Source of the DNA: an uncultured Lachnospiraceae bacterium | GTDB lineage: Bacteria > Bacillota > Clostridia > Lachnospirales > Lachnospiraceae | Direction of reading: 5' to 3' | Assembly: GCA_947177925.1 (NCBI GenBank) | Contig: CAMWWJ010000065.1 | Location: forward strand, 1 to 12,565 | Length of the DNA stretch: 12,565 bases | Shown here: in pieces, positions 5,264-12,565 of the stretch | Position numbering within the stretch: position 1 is the first letter of the stretch | Layout: every line of letters begins with the position of its first letter | Notes under the pieces: generated by a model | Seen by the model: only the letters and a program-made list of their open reading frames with translations | What the model was told of the DNA's origin: nothing | Database searches by the model: none | Position numbers and translations under genes: made by a program

Positions 5264-6271
5264 ATGACCATCAGAGAGCAGTTAGAAGTAAGAGAAAGTG
5301 AATATCTAAGCCCTTATGCATGTTTAAGCCGGAATTCCAAAGGAAGGCTCCGTGAAGAGGAGCAATGCGATATCCGGCCGGTTTTCCAAAGGGACAGGGA
5401 CCGGATACTCCATAGCAAGTCTTTTAGGCGCTTAAAGGATAAGACGCAGGTGTTTCTGGCGCCGGACGGGGACCATTACCGTACAAGACTTACGCATACA
5501 TTGGAGGTTTCCCAAAATGCAAGGACCATTGCAAAGGCGCTTCTGTTAAATGAGGATCTGGTAGAAGCAATTGCATTAGGACATGATTTGGGGCATACCC
5601 CCTTTGGGCATGCAGGAGAACGGGCTTTAAATAATATATGCCCTTTAGGATTCGTACATAGTGATCAAAGCGTCAGGACAGTAGACGTGCTGGAGAAGGA
5701 TGGCATGGGACTGAATCTGACCGAAGAAGTACGGGATGGTATACGGAACCATCAGACAGCCAGTGTTCCGGCCACCTTAGAGGGGAAAATCGTAAGACTA
5801 TCCGATAAGATAGCGTATATCCACCATGATATGGATGATGCCATTCGTGCCAATCTGTTAAAGGATGCGGATGTGCCCTGGTCTATCGGAAAGGTAATCG
5901 GCTATACTACCAGAGAGAGGCTGGATCATTTCATACATGATATTGTTGTGAACAGCAGAGGGAAAAATGACATTGTCATGTCAGAGCCGGTAGCGCAGGC
6001 CATGAAGGATATCCGGACGTTTATGTTTGAACATGTATATCAGAATCCGGTTGCTAAAAGTGAGGAAGGGAAAGCGGAGATGCTCATAGAAGCGCTTTAT
6101 ACTTACTATTTGAAGCATTTGGAGCTTTTACCAAAGGAACTGCTCCAAATCATGGAACGGGATAATACTCCTGCAGAACGGATTGTATGCGACCATATAG
6201 CAGGCATGACGGATCGGTTTGCAATTGCTAAGTATGAGGAAATCTTTATTCCGAAAACATGGCATGGCTAG
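5264..6271 (+). CDS. dgt: dGTPase-like HD-domain deoxynucleoside triphosphate triphosphohydrolase
   Basis: A 335-residue cytosolic HD-superfamily phosphohydrolase. Enzymes of this family split dNTPs, classically dGTP, into deoxynucleoside and triphosphate and help control dNTP pools. The start is supported by AGAGG (5252-5256), 7 bases upstream. Metal ligands are visible: H78 in RLTHTLEVSQ, H107 and D108 in GHDLGHTPFGHAGE, and D181 in RLSDKIAYIHHDMDD. The N-terminal SFRRLKDKTQVF is also typical. The length matches the shorter Firmicute-type dGTPase-like proteins rather than the roughly 500-residue E. coli Dgt. True substrate preference cannot be read from sequence. It is the first gene of the row and sits 23 bases upstream of dnaG, so control of dNTP supply may be coupled to replication priming. 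Confidence 0.92.
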   Translation: MTIREQLEVRESEYLSPYACLSRNSKGRLREEEQCDIRPVFQRDRDRILHSKSFRRLKDKTQVFLAPDGDHYRTRLTHTLEVSQNARTIAKALLLNEDLVEAIALGHDLGHTPFGHAGERALNNICPLGFVHSDQSVRTVDVLEKDGMGLNLTEEVRDGIRNHQTASVPATLEGKIVRLSDKIAYIHHDMDDAIRANLLKDADVPWSIGKVIGYTTRERLDHFIHDIVVNSRGKNDIVMSEPVAQAMKDIRTFMFEHVYQNPVAKSEEGKAEMLIEALYTYYLKHLELLPKELLQIMERDNTPAERIVCDHIAGMTDRFAIAKYEEIFIPKTWHG

Positions 6272-6294
6272 GATAAAAGGGAGTGGGATAAGGC

Positions 6295-8067
6295 ATGTAT
6301 TATCCAGAAGAAATAATAGAAGAAATCAGGCAGAAAAATGATATCGTAGATGTGATTTCCGGTTATGTGCGCATGCAGAAAAAAGGAGCCAGCTATTTTG
6401 GACTGTGCCCCTTTCACAATGAGAAAACCTCTTCCTTTTCCGTATCGCCCCACAAGCAGATGTATTATTGCTTTGGCTGCGGTGCAGGCGGCAATGTATT
6501 CACTTTTATTATGAATTATGAAAATTATTCCTTTTCAGAAGCTGTGAAGATGTTGGCGGACAGGGCAGGAGTGCCGCTGCCGGAGCTGGAATACAACGAA
6601 GAGATGAAAAAGAAGGAAAGCAGGCGGTCCGCTCTTTTGGAAATCAATAAGGAGGCGGCAAAATACTTCTTTTATCAGCTTCGGGACAAGCATGGACAGG
6701 CTGGATACGAGTATTTGAAAAAAAGGCAGTTAAAGGAAGAAACGATAAAGAGCTTCGGACTTGGCTATTCCAATAAGACAAGCAATGACTTGTATCTGTA
6801 TTTAAAAAATAAGGGCTATAGCGATGAACTGTTAAAGGCAGCAGGACTTGTAAGCTTTAGCGAGAAAATCGGAATGTGCGATAAGTTCTGGAACCGGGTC
6901 ATGTTTCCCATTCAGGATATCAACCATCGGGTCATTGGTTTCGGAGGAAGAGTCATGGGGGATGGGGAGCCGAAATATTTAAATTCCCCTGAAACGGAGA
7001 TCTTTGATAAGAGCCGGAATCTTTATGGGTTGAATTTTGCCCGGACGTCCAGAAAGGGCAATATGATTTTGTGTGAAGGATATATGGATGTGATTGCCTT
7101 GCATCAGGCAGGCTTTCAACAGGCGGTTGCTTCTCTTGGCACTGCGTTTACAAGCGGACAGGCCAATCTGCTGAGACGTTATACGGAGCAGGTGCTTTTA
7201 TCCTATGACAGTGACGGGGCCGGAACAAAGGCTGCACTGCGCGCCATCGGTATTCTTAAGGAAGTGGGACTGACTGGAAAGGTGATTAACCTGGAGCCTT
7301 ATAAGGATCCGGATGAGTTTATTAAGAACCTTGGAAAGGAAGCCTTTGAAAAGCGCATGGATGAGGCGGAAAACAGCTTTTTCTTTGAACTGCGCATCCT
7401 GCAGCGGGATTATGATCTGACGGACCCGGAAGGAAAGACGAAATTTCATAATGAAATCGCAAAAAGGCTTTGCAGTTTTACAGAAGAAGTAGAGCGGGAA
7501 AATTATATAGAGGCAGTGGCGGAAAGATACCATATAGGCTTTGAAAATTTAAGGAAGCTGGTCTACTCCCATGCGGCAAGGACAGGTCTGGTAAAGGAGC
7601 AGGTAAGACCTAAATCCGGCATACAGAGCAGGGAACGGAAAGAGGATTCGGGTATGAAAGCCCAGAAGCTGTTGTTTACCTGGCTGATTGAGGAGCCAAA
7701 GGCATATCCTATTGTGAAAAAATATATTGTCACCAGCGACTTCACCCGTGAGATTTATGTGAAGGTTGCGGAAAGGCTTTTTTCCCAGTTGGAGGAGGGA
7801 ACCATGAATCCAGCAGGAATTATCAGTATGTTTACGGATGAGGCGGAACAGAGGGAAGTGGCGGATCTTTTTAATACGAAGCTGGAGGCTGTGGAGACCG
7901 AACAGGATAAAGAAAAAGCCTTTCGGGATATTATTATAAGGGTCAAGGAATACAGCTATGAATATCACCTGGCAAGAATGGGAAGTGATGTGACTGCTTT
8001 AGACAAGGTAATTGCAGGGAAGAGGGCATTGGAAGAACTGAAAAAAGCGCATATTTCTCTGAAATAA
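6295..8067 (+). CDS. dnaG: DNA primase
   Basis: A 590-residue primase, normal length, which makes the RNA primers for lagging-strand synthesis at the replication fork. The N-terminal CHC2 zinc finger has C38 and H41 (CPFH) and C59 and C62 (CFGC). The catalytic core follows, with the RNA-polymerase motif region around 200-250 (FPIQDINHRVIGFGGR) and the TOPRIM domain: E261 in LCEGYMDVIALH and D305/D307 in SYDSDGAGTKAA, then DPDEF at 338-342. Residues from about 455 form the C-terminal helicase-binding region, which is poorly conserved. Ribosome site AAGGGAG (6277-6283) is 11 bases before the ATG; a nearer AAGG is too close. It lies between dgt and rpoD in the classic primase-sigma factor arrangement. 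Confidence 0.97.
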   Translation: MYYPEEIIEEIRQKNDIVDVISGYVRMQKKGASYFGLCPFHNEKTSSFSVSPHKQMYYCFGCGAGGNVFTFIMNYENYSFSEAVKMLADRAGVPLPELEYNEEMKKKESRRSALLEINKEAAKYFFYQLRDKHGQAGYEYLKKRQLKEETIKSFGLGYSNKTSNDLYLYLKNKGYSDELLKAAGLVSFSEKIGMCDKFWNRVMFPIQDINHRVIGFGGRVMGDGEPKYLNSPETEIFDKSRNLYGLNFARTSRKGNMILCEGYMDVIALHQAGFQQAVASLGTAFTSGQANLLRRYTEQVLLSYDSDGAGTKAALRAIGILKEVGLTGKVINLEPYKDPDEFIKNLGKEAFEKRMDEAENSFFFELRILQRDYDLTDPEGKTKFHNEIAKRLCSFTEEVERENYIEAVAERYHIGFENLRKLVYSHAARTGLVKEQVRPKSGIQSRERKEDSGMKAQKLLFTWLIEEPKAYPIVKKYIVTSDFTREIYVKVAERLFSQLEEGTMNPAGIISMFTDEAEQREVADLFNTKLEAVETEQDKEKAFRDIIIRVKEYSYEYHLARMGSDVTALDKVIAGKRALEELKKAHISLK

Positions 8068-8108
8068 GGTTAAAATAGGAACAGATTTATGGAAGGAAGG
8101 ACGACCAA

Positions 8109-9218
8109 ATGGACGAAAACACAGCAGCAAAGTTTGAGGAAAAGTTAAAAAATCTCTTAAGCCTTGCCAAAAAGAAAAAGAATGTTTTGGAATATCAGGA
8201 AATCAGTGATTTTTTTGCGGATATTCCATTGGAAGAGGAACAGTTCGATAAGATACTGGAAGCTTTGGAGCAGGCAGGTGTGGATGTGCTCCGTATCACG
8301 GAGGAGGACGAGCCTGATGAAGAGATTATTTTAGCGGAAGAGGAAGAGGTGGATGTGGAGAACATCGATCTTTCTGTTCCGGATGGTGTCAGCATTGAGG
8401 ATCCGGTCCGCATGTATTTAAAAGAAATCGGCAAGGTGCCGCTTTTGAGTGCAGAGGAAGAAATCGAGCTTGCTAAGAAAATGGAAATGGGTGATGAAGA
8501 AGCCAAGAAACGATTGGCGGAAGCTAACTTGCGTCTTGTTGTGAGCATTGCCAAAAGATATGTGGGAAGAGGGATGCTTTTCCTTGATTTGATTCAGGAG
8601 GGGAATCTGGGTCTTATTAAGGCTGTGGAAAAATTCGATTATAGAAAAGGATACAAATTTTCTACTTATGCAACATGGTGGATTCGTCAGGCCATTACAA
8701 GGGCCATTGCAGATCAGGCAAGGACCATTCGTATTCCGGTTCATATGGTGGAAACAATCAATAAACTGATCAGGGTCAGCAGACAGCTGCTTCAGGAATT
8801 AGGACGTGAACCCACTCCGGAGGAAATTGCAGCAGAAATCAATATGCCGGAAGACCGGGTAAGGGAGATTTTGAAAATTTCTCAGGAACCGGTATCTTTG
8901 GAAACTCCTATTGGAGAAGAAGAGGACTCCCATTTAGGTGATTTTATTCAGGATGATAACGTACCTGTTCCTGCCGATGCGGCAGCATTCACTCTGTTAA
9001 GGGAACAGCTTGGGGAAGTATTGGATACGTTAACGGAAAGGGAACAAAAGGTGTTAAAGCTTCGTTTCGGACTGGATGACGGAAGAGCCAGAACACTTGA
9101 GGAAGTGGGAAAGGAATTTAATGTCACCCGTGAGCGTATCCGTCAGATTGAGGCAAAAGCTTTAAGAAAGCTTCGTCATCCCAGCAGAAGCAGGAAGTTA
9201 AAGGATTATTTGGACTGA
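8109..9218 (+). CDS. rpoD: Primary (housekeeping) RNA polymerase sigma factor, sigma-A/RpoD
   Basis: A 369-residue group 1 sigma factor. Residues 1-90 form a region 1.1-like helical and very acidic segment, shorter than in E. coli, as usual in Firmicutes. Region 1.2 begins DPVRMYLKEIG (98-108). Region 2 contains ANLRLVVSIAKRY, LDLIQEGNLGLIKAVEKFD and the -10 reading helix FSTYATWWIRQAITRAI (184-200). Region 3 spans about 213-290 (ETPIGEEEDSHLGDFI). Region 4 carries LTEREQKVLKLRFGLDD and the -35 reading helix-turn-helix EEVGKEFNVTRERIRQIE (331-348). GGAAGG (8095-8100) is 8 bases before the ATG. It follows dnaG by 41 bases and precedes trmK by 13. It is the factor expected to use the TTGACA/TATAAT-type promoters found elsewhere in this window. 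Confidence 0.97.
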   Translation: MDENTAAKFEEKLKNLLSLAKKKKNVLEYQEISDFFADIPLEEEQFDKILEALEQAGVDVLRITEEDEPDEEIILAEEEEVDVENIDLSVPDGVSIEDPVRMYLKEIGKVPLLSAEEEIELAKKMEMGDEEAKKRLAEANLRLVVSIAKRYVGRGMLFLDLIQEGNLGLIKAVEKFDYRKGYKFSTYATWWIRQAITRAIADQARTIRIPVHMVETINKLIRVSRQLLQELGREPTPEEIAAEINMPEDRVREILKISQEPVSLETPIGEEEDSHLGDFIQDDNVPVPADAAAFTLLREQLGEVLDTLTEREQKVLKLRFGLDDGRARTLEEVGKEFNVTRERIRQIEAKALRKLRHPSRSRKLKDYLD

Positions 9219-9231
9219 CAGGCAGGAACAT

Positions 9232-9942
9232 ATGGAATTATCAAAACGTTTAAGGGCAATTGTAGATTTGGTGGAAGAAGGAGATCTGCCGGCGGACATT
9301 GGCTGTGACCATGGGTATGTTTCCATCTGCCTGATGAAAGAATGCAGGTGCAGCTCTGTGATTGCAATGGATATCAATCAGGGGCCGTTGAATCATGCAT
9401 ATGAGAACATTAAACGGGAAGGACTGGGACCTTACATAGAAACCAGGCTGTCGGATGGAGCGGCGGCTTTAGAGGAAGGCGAAGCGGACACTTTGATATG
9501 TGCAGGTATGGGCGGTAAGCTTGTGATTCATATTTTAGAGGAGGCCATAAATCGTCTTTTGGGGATAAAAACATTGATTTTACAGCCCCAGTCGGAAATA
9601 TGGCTTGTGCGCCGGTTCCTTTTGCAGCAGCATTTTTTCATAGTAAAGGAAAACATGGTTTTTGAAGAAGGAAAGTATTATCCAATGATGCGGGCGGAAA
9701 AAATGGAGAATGCGGATTGTATGACTTATACAAAGGAGGAAGAGCTGTATGGTCCTCTTTTGTTAAAGGAAAAACATCCGGTACTTTTACAATATCTGCA
9801 GAAGGAAAAGGAAACCGTCAGCCAGACCATAGAGAGGCTTACATTGGAAAAGAAGGAAGGAAACCTGTCAGGAAGACAGGAGAGGAAAAAAGAGCTTTTA
9901 GAGAAGCTTCAGTGCATTATGGAATGTATCAGTGGGTTTTAA
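9232..9942 (+). CDS. trmK: tRNA (adenine-22 N1) methyltransferase TrmK
   Basis: A 236-residue SAM-dependent methyltransferase of the TrmK (YqfN, COG2384) family, which makes m1A at position 22 in the D-loop of tRNAs. The Rossmann core starts at once: LRAIVDLV, then the SAM-binding loop ADIGCDHGYVSI (21-32), acidic strand end AMDIN (45-49), CAGMGG (90-95) and the LILQPQ strand (115-120), which holds the position of the usual catalytic-site motif. Residues 185-230 are rich in Lys and Glu and helical, matching the C-terminal coiled coil of the family. The ribosome site GGCAGG (9221-9226) is weak and close. Its place after the sigma-A gene and before nif3 repeats the yqfN-yqfO order known from Bacillus. 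Confidence 0.92.
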   Translation: MELSKRLRAIVDLVEEGDLPADIGCDHGYVSICLMKECRCSSVIAMDINQGPLNHAYENIKREGLGPYIETRLSDGAAALEEGEADTLICAGMGGKLVIHILEEAINRLLGIKTLILQPQSEIWLVRRFLLQQHFFIVKENMVFEEGKYYPMMRAEKMENADCMTYTKEEELYGPLLLKEKHPVLLQYLQKEKETVSQTIERLTLEKKEGNLSGRQERKKELLEKLQCIMECISGF

Positions 9943-9953
9943 GGAGGTATTTT

Positions 9954-10736
9954 ATGCGGTGCGAAGCAGTTATGGAAAAGCTGGAAGAGCTTTCGCCCCT
10001 TATGTATGCCAGTGAGTGGGATAATGTGGGGCTGCAGGCAGGAAGGCGGGACAAGGAGATAAAGCGGATTTATATAGCCCTTGATGCAACGGATGAAGTG
10101 GTGGAGGATGCTGTGAAAGCGGGAGCGGACATGCTTCTGACACACCATCCCATGATTTTTAAGCCTGTGAAAAGTATAACAGGTGAGCATTTTATAGGAC
10201 ACCGCCTCATAAAATTAATACAGAATGATATATGCTATTATGCCATGCATACTAATTTTGATGTAATGGGAATGGCGGATGCGGCTGCTGACGAAATCGG
10301 GCTGAAAAACAGAAGGGTTTTGGAAACTACTTTTGAAGACGATATTTCCAAGGAAGGCTTTGGAAGAATCGGGAAGCTGCCTAAGGTAATGACCTTACGG
10401 GAATGTGCGGAGCTTATAAAAAAGAAATTCGGAATAGACAGGTTAAAGGTATTTGGAGAGCTGGAAGGAGATATAGAAACCGCAGCGATTATGCCGGGCT
10501 CCGGTAAGTCTATGATAAAGACAGCCATAAACGCAGGTGCAGATGTTCTGATTACGGGAGATATCGATCACCACGAAGGTATCGATGCAGCAGCACAAGG
10601 ACTTTTTATTATTGATGCAGGTCATTTTGGGCTGGAACACATATTTGTACCTTACATGGAGGAATATCTGGGCAGAGAATGTAGGGATATAGAGGTGATT
10701 ACCTCAAGGCAGACGGCGCCTTTTGTGATTATATAA
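9954..10736 (+). CDS. Nif3/YqfO (DUF34) family metal-binding protein
   Basis: A 260-residue protein of the Nif3-like family, often annotated as GTP cyclohydrolase 1 type 2 homologue. A consensus AAGGAGG (9941-9947) overlaps the trmK stop and stands 6 bases before the ATG at 9954. The same frame stays open further upstream inside trmK, but nothing supports starting there. Conserved di-metal residues are visible: H64 and H65 in LLTHHPMIF, H99 and D103 in MHTNFD, and H224 and E228 in DAGHFGLE. ASEWDNVGLQ (19-28) is the typical N-terminal motif. The length is that of the short family form; the PII-like insertion that makes Bacillus YqfO about 370 residues is absent. The cellular role of the family is unsettled, with links to GTP hydrolysis and metal or cofactor handling proposed. 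Coupling to trmK translation is likely. Confidence 0.92.
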   Translation: MRCEAVMEKLEELSPLMYASEWDNVGLQAGRRDKEIKRIYIALDATDEVVEDAVKAGADMLLTHHPMIFKPVKSITGEHFIGHRLIKLIQNDICYYAMHTNFDVMGMADAAADEIGLKNRRVLETTFEDDISKEGFGRIGKLPKVMTLRECAELIKKKFGIDRLKVFGELEGDIETAAIMPGSGKSMIKTAINAGADVLITGDIDHHEGIDAAAQGLFIIDAGHFGLEHIFVPYMEEYLGRECRDIEVITSRQTAPFVII

Positions 10737-10756
10737 CAGCTGGGAAGAGGAAAAAT

Positions 10757-12409
10757 ATGGTAAAGGTAACAATCGGAGGAAAAGAAAAGGAATATCCCAT
10801 AGGAACATCCTATGAGACCATAGCAAATGAATATCAGGGTGAATATCAGGATTTAATTGCACTTGTCTATGTAAATGGAAAAATGACAGAGCTTCAGAAA
10901 ACTCTGGAAAAATCCTGTGCAATCAGTTTTATTACTTTACATGAGTCGGCGGGGCATAAAACTTACGTACGAACAGCAACTTTTCTATTGCTAAAGGCAG
11001 TATACGACATATTGGGAGCTGAAGAAGCGGCCAAAATTAAAGTGGAGTTTGCCATAGGAAAAGGCTATTACTGCAGCAGCGGAGAAGTAGAATTTTCTCC
11101 TAAACTGGCGGAACAGATCAATGAAAGAATGAAGGAGCTGGTGAAGGCTGATTTACCGATTAAAAAGGAAACCTATCCCATTGACTATGCAGTTGGGCTT
11201 TTTAAGGAAAAGGGCATGGTGGATAAGGAAGAGTTATTCCGGTATCGGAGAAGTTCTACCGTAAATGTGTATGAGCTGGATGGTTATTTTGATTATTTTT
11301 ACGGACATATGCTGCCCAGTACGGGGTATGTGAAATATTTTAAGGTTTCCTATTATGAAAGCGGCCTTATATTGAATCTGCCGGAACGACATGAGCCAAA
11401 GCTGATAGAAGAATTTAAACCAAGACAGAAGTTGTTTGAAACATTAAGGCAGGCCAGTGACTGGGGAAGGAAGCTTGGAATTGATACGGTAGGCGATTTG
11501 AATGATCAGATCTGCGCCGGAAACATAAGTGAAGTCATTCTTGTTCAGGAGGCCTTACAGGAAAGAAGGATTGGGGAAATTGCCGAGGAAATTGCCTCAA
11601 GAGGCGGTGTAAAATTCGTTATGATTGCCGGGCCTTCCTCCAGTGGAAAAACAACCTTTTCCCACAGGCTTTCCATACAGCTTCGCACTTACGGGCTGAC
11701 GCCCCATCCCATTGCAGTAGATGACTATTTTGTGGACCGGGATAAGACGCCGAAGGATGAAAATGGAGAATACAATTTTGAGTGTCTGGAAGCCATTGAT
11801 TTGGAACAGTTCAATAAAGATATGTGTGATTTGCTGGCTGGAAAGGAAGTAGAGCTTCCCACCTTTAATTTTAAAATAGGCAAAAGAGAGTACAGAGGGA
11901 ATAAGAAAAGGCTGGGAGAAGATGATATTCTGGTTATTGAGGGGATTCACAGTTTAAATGATAAAATGTCCCATTCACTGCCAAACAGCAGTAAATATAA
12001 AATTTATATAAGCGCTCTCACCAGTCTGAATATTGATGACCATAACCGCATTCCGACTACAGACGGTAGATTGATAAGGCGTATGGTAAGAGATGCAAGG
12101 ACAAGAGGAACTGCCGCCAAGAGAACCATTCAGATGTGGAGCTCCGTAAGAAGAGGCGAAGAGGAAAATATCTTTCCTTTCCAGGAAAGTGCGGATGCAT
12201 TTTTTAATTCTGCGTTGATTTATGAGTTGGCAGTATTAAAGCAGTTTGCAGAGCCGCTTCTATTTGAGATATCAAAGGAGGAACCGGAATATTATGAGGC
12301 AAAGAGGCTTTTAAAATTTCTGGATTACTTCTTAGGTGTCAGCAGCGAAAACCTTCCGAACAATTCCATTGTGAGAGAGTTCGTAGGCGGAAGCTGTTTC
12401 AATGTATAA
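10757..12409 (+). CDS. TGS-domain nucleoside (uridine-type) kinase
   Basis: A 550-residue three-part protein. Residues 1-60 form a TGS-like ubiquitin-fold domain. Residues about 62-215 resemble the second additional domain of threonyl-tRNA synthetase, with H62 and H67 in LHESAGHKTY and IGKGYYCSSGEVEF following. From about 285 there is a P-loop kinase of the phosphoribulokinase/uridine kinase family: Walker A GPSSSGKTT (292-300), VDDYFVDR (321-328), LPTFNFK (367-373), VIEGIH (393-398) and an arginine-rich RLIRRMVRDARTRG lid-like region. The synthetase catalytic core is missing, so it does not charge tRNA. The expected reaction is ATP-dependent phosphorylation of a nucleoside such as uridine or cytidine; substrate is inferred. 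AGAGG (10746-10750) lies 6 bases before the ATG. It closes the gene row, 20 bases after the Nif3-family gene. Confidence 0.9.
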   Translation: MVKVTIGGKEKEYPIGTSYETIANEYQGEYQDLIALVYVNGKMTELQKTLEKSCAISFITLHESAGHKTYVRTATFLLLKAVYDILGAEEAAKIKVEFAIGKGYYCSSGEVEFSPKLAEQINERMKELVKADLPIKKETYPIDYAVGLFKEKGMVDKEELFRYRRSSTVNVYELDGYFDYFYGHMLPSTGYVKYFKVSYYESGLILNLPERHEPKLIEEFKPRQKLFETLRQASDWGRKLGIDTVGDLNDQICAGNISEVILVQEALQERRIGEIAEEIASRGGVKFVMIAGPSSSGKTTFSHRLSIQLRTYGLTPHPIAVDDYFVDRDKTPKDENGEYNFECLEAIDLEQFNKDMCDLLAGKEVELPTFNFKIGKREYRGNKKRLGEDDILVIEGIHSLNDKMSHSLPNSSKYKIYISALTSLNIDDHNRIPTTDGRLIRRMVRDARTRGTAAKRTIQMWSSVRRGEEENIFPFQESADAFFNSALIYELAVLKQFAEPLLFEISKEEPEYYEAKRLLKFLDYFLGVSSENLPNNSIVREFVGGSCFNV

Positions 12410-12422
12410 GAAAGAGTCATAA

Positions 12423-12451
12423 GTGAAAGAATAAGATTTCCATGATAGAAA
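12423..12451 (+). promoter_or_regulatory. Candidate promoter for rnpB
   Basis: GTGAAA (12423-12428), a 17-base spacer and TAGAAA (12446-12451), with an upstream TG (12443-12444) giving an extended -10. The predicted start near 12458 fits the expected 5' end of the RNase P RNA. Confidence 0.45.
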
Positions 12452-12456
12452 TGTAA

Positions 12457-12565
12457 GTAGGACAAATGGTCGCAGCTGCCTTTTGGCAGGTGAGGAAAGT
12501 CCGGGCTTCACAGGGCAGGATGCCGGATAACGTCCGGTGGAGGCGACTCCAAGGATAGTGCAACA
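12457..12565 (+). ncRNA. rnpB: RNase P RNA, 5' part, cut by the window edge
   Basis: The catalytic RNA of RNase P, which removes 5' leaders from tRNA precursors. The universal 5' core GAGGAAAGTCC (12492-12502) is followed by GGGCTTC, and GATAGTGCAACA lies at 12554-12565. A small hairpin CTGCC-TTTT-GGCAG (12476-12489) precedes the core, and CCGGA/TCCGG (12523-12527, 12533-12537) forms another helix. The arrangement fits the ancestral class A type rather than the Bacillus class B type. The 5' end is approximate; the 3' part, including the pairing partners of P1, P2 and P4, is outside the window. Confidence 0.93.

Noticed and set aside
9717..9953. 79-residue N-terminal extension of the Nif3-family protein
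   Set aside because: It lies in another frame of trmK, lacks family likeness, and AAGGAGG points to the ATG at 9954.

Overview
This looks like a chromosomal segment of a spore-forming, low-to-moderate GC Firmicute, most likely Lachnospiraceae (Clostridium cluster XIVa). The reasons are the sporulation-type GerMN lipoprotein, the strong GGAGG ribosome sites, the order dgt-dnaG-rpoD-trmK-nif3, the TGS-domain nucleoside kinase and the class A type RNase P RNA. No species can be named from sequence alone.

Layout. Positions 1-77 hold the start of a leftward gene resembling class-I glutamine amidotransferases (peptidase C26). A roughly 320-base divergent region follows, with an inverted-repeat element, a short direct repeat, a good sigma-A promoter and a leader carrying a possible pair of CsrA sites. 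It drives a 404-residue protein with two FliD-like repeats (400-1614), closed by a terminator. Next come a tRNA-Leu(CAG), an AT-rich interval with a solitary TIR-domain gene (2035-2925), and a second tRNA-Leu whose anticodon reads AAG. Both tRNAs have near-consensus promoters, and the second is followed by a strong terminator.

From 3378 the window is largely housekeeping. A GerMN lipoprotein with its own terminator precedes a CidA/LrgA-LrgB membrane pair with overlapping reading frames. After a 92-base AT-rich gap, a compact gene row runs dGTPase-like HD hydrolase, DNA primase, primary sigma factor, tRNA m1A22 methyltransferase, Nif3-family protein and TGS/nucleoside kinase. Gaps are 11-41 bases, so these genes are probably cotranscribed at least in part. 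The row links replication priming, transcription initiation, tRNA modification and nucleotide metabolism, and it resembles the sigA (rpoD) locus of Bacillus, where trmK (yqfN) and nif3 (yqfO) also follow sigA. The window ends inside rnpB.

The accessory part is 1.8-3.1 kb. The TIR protein is a candidate NAD-consuming immune effector with an unassigned helical C-terminal region. No integrase, transposase or partner gene is visible beside it. The other points worth checking are the possible CsrA-controlled leader, the duplicated FliD-like protein, the tRNA-Leu(AAG) and the palindromic element near the left edge.
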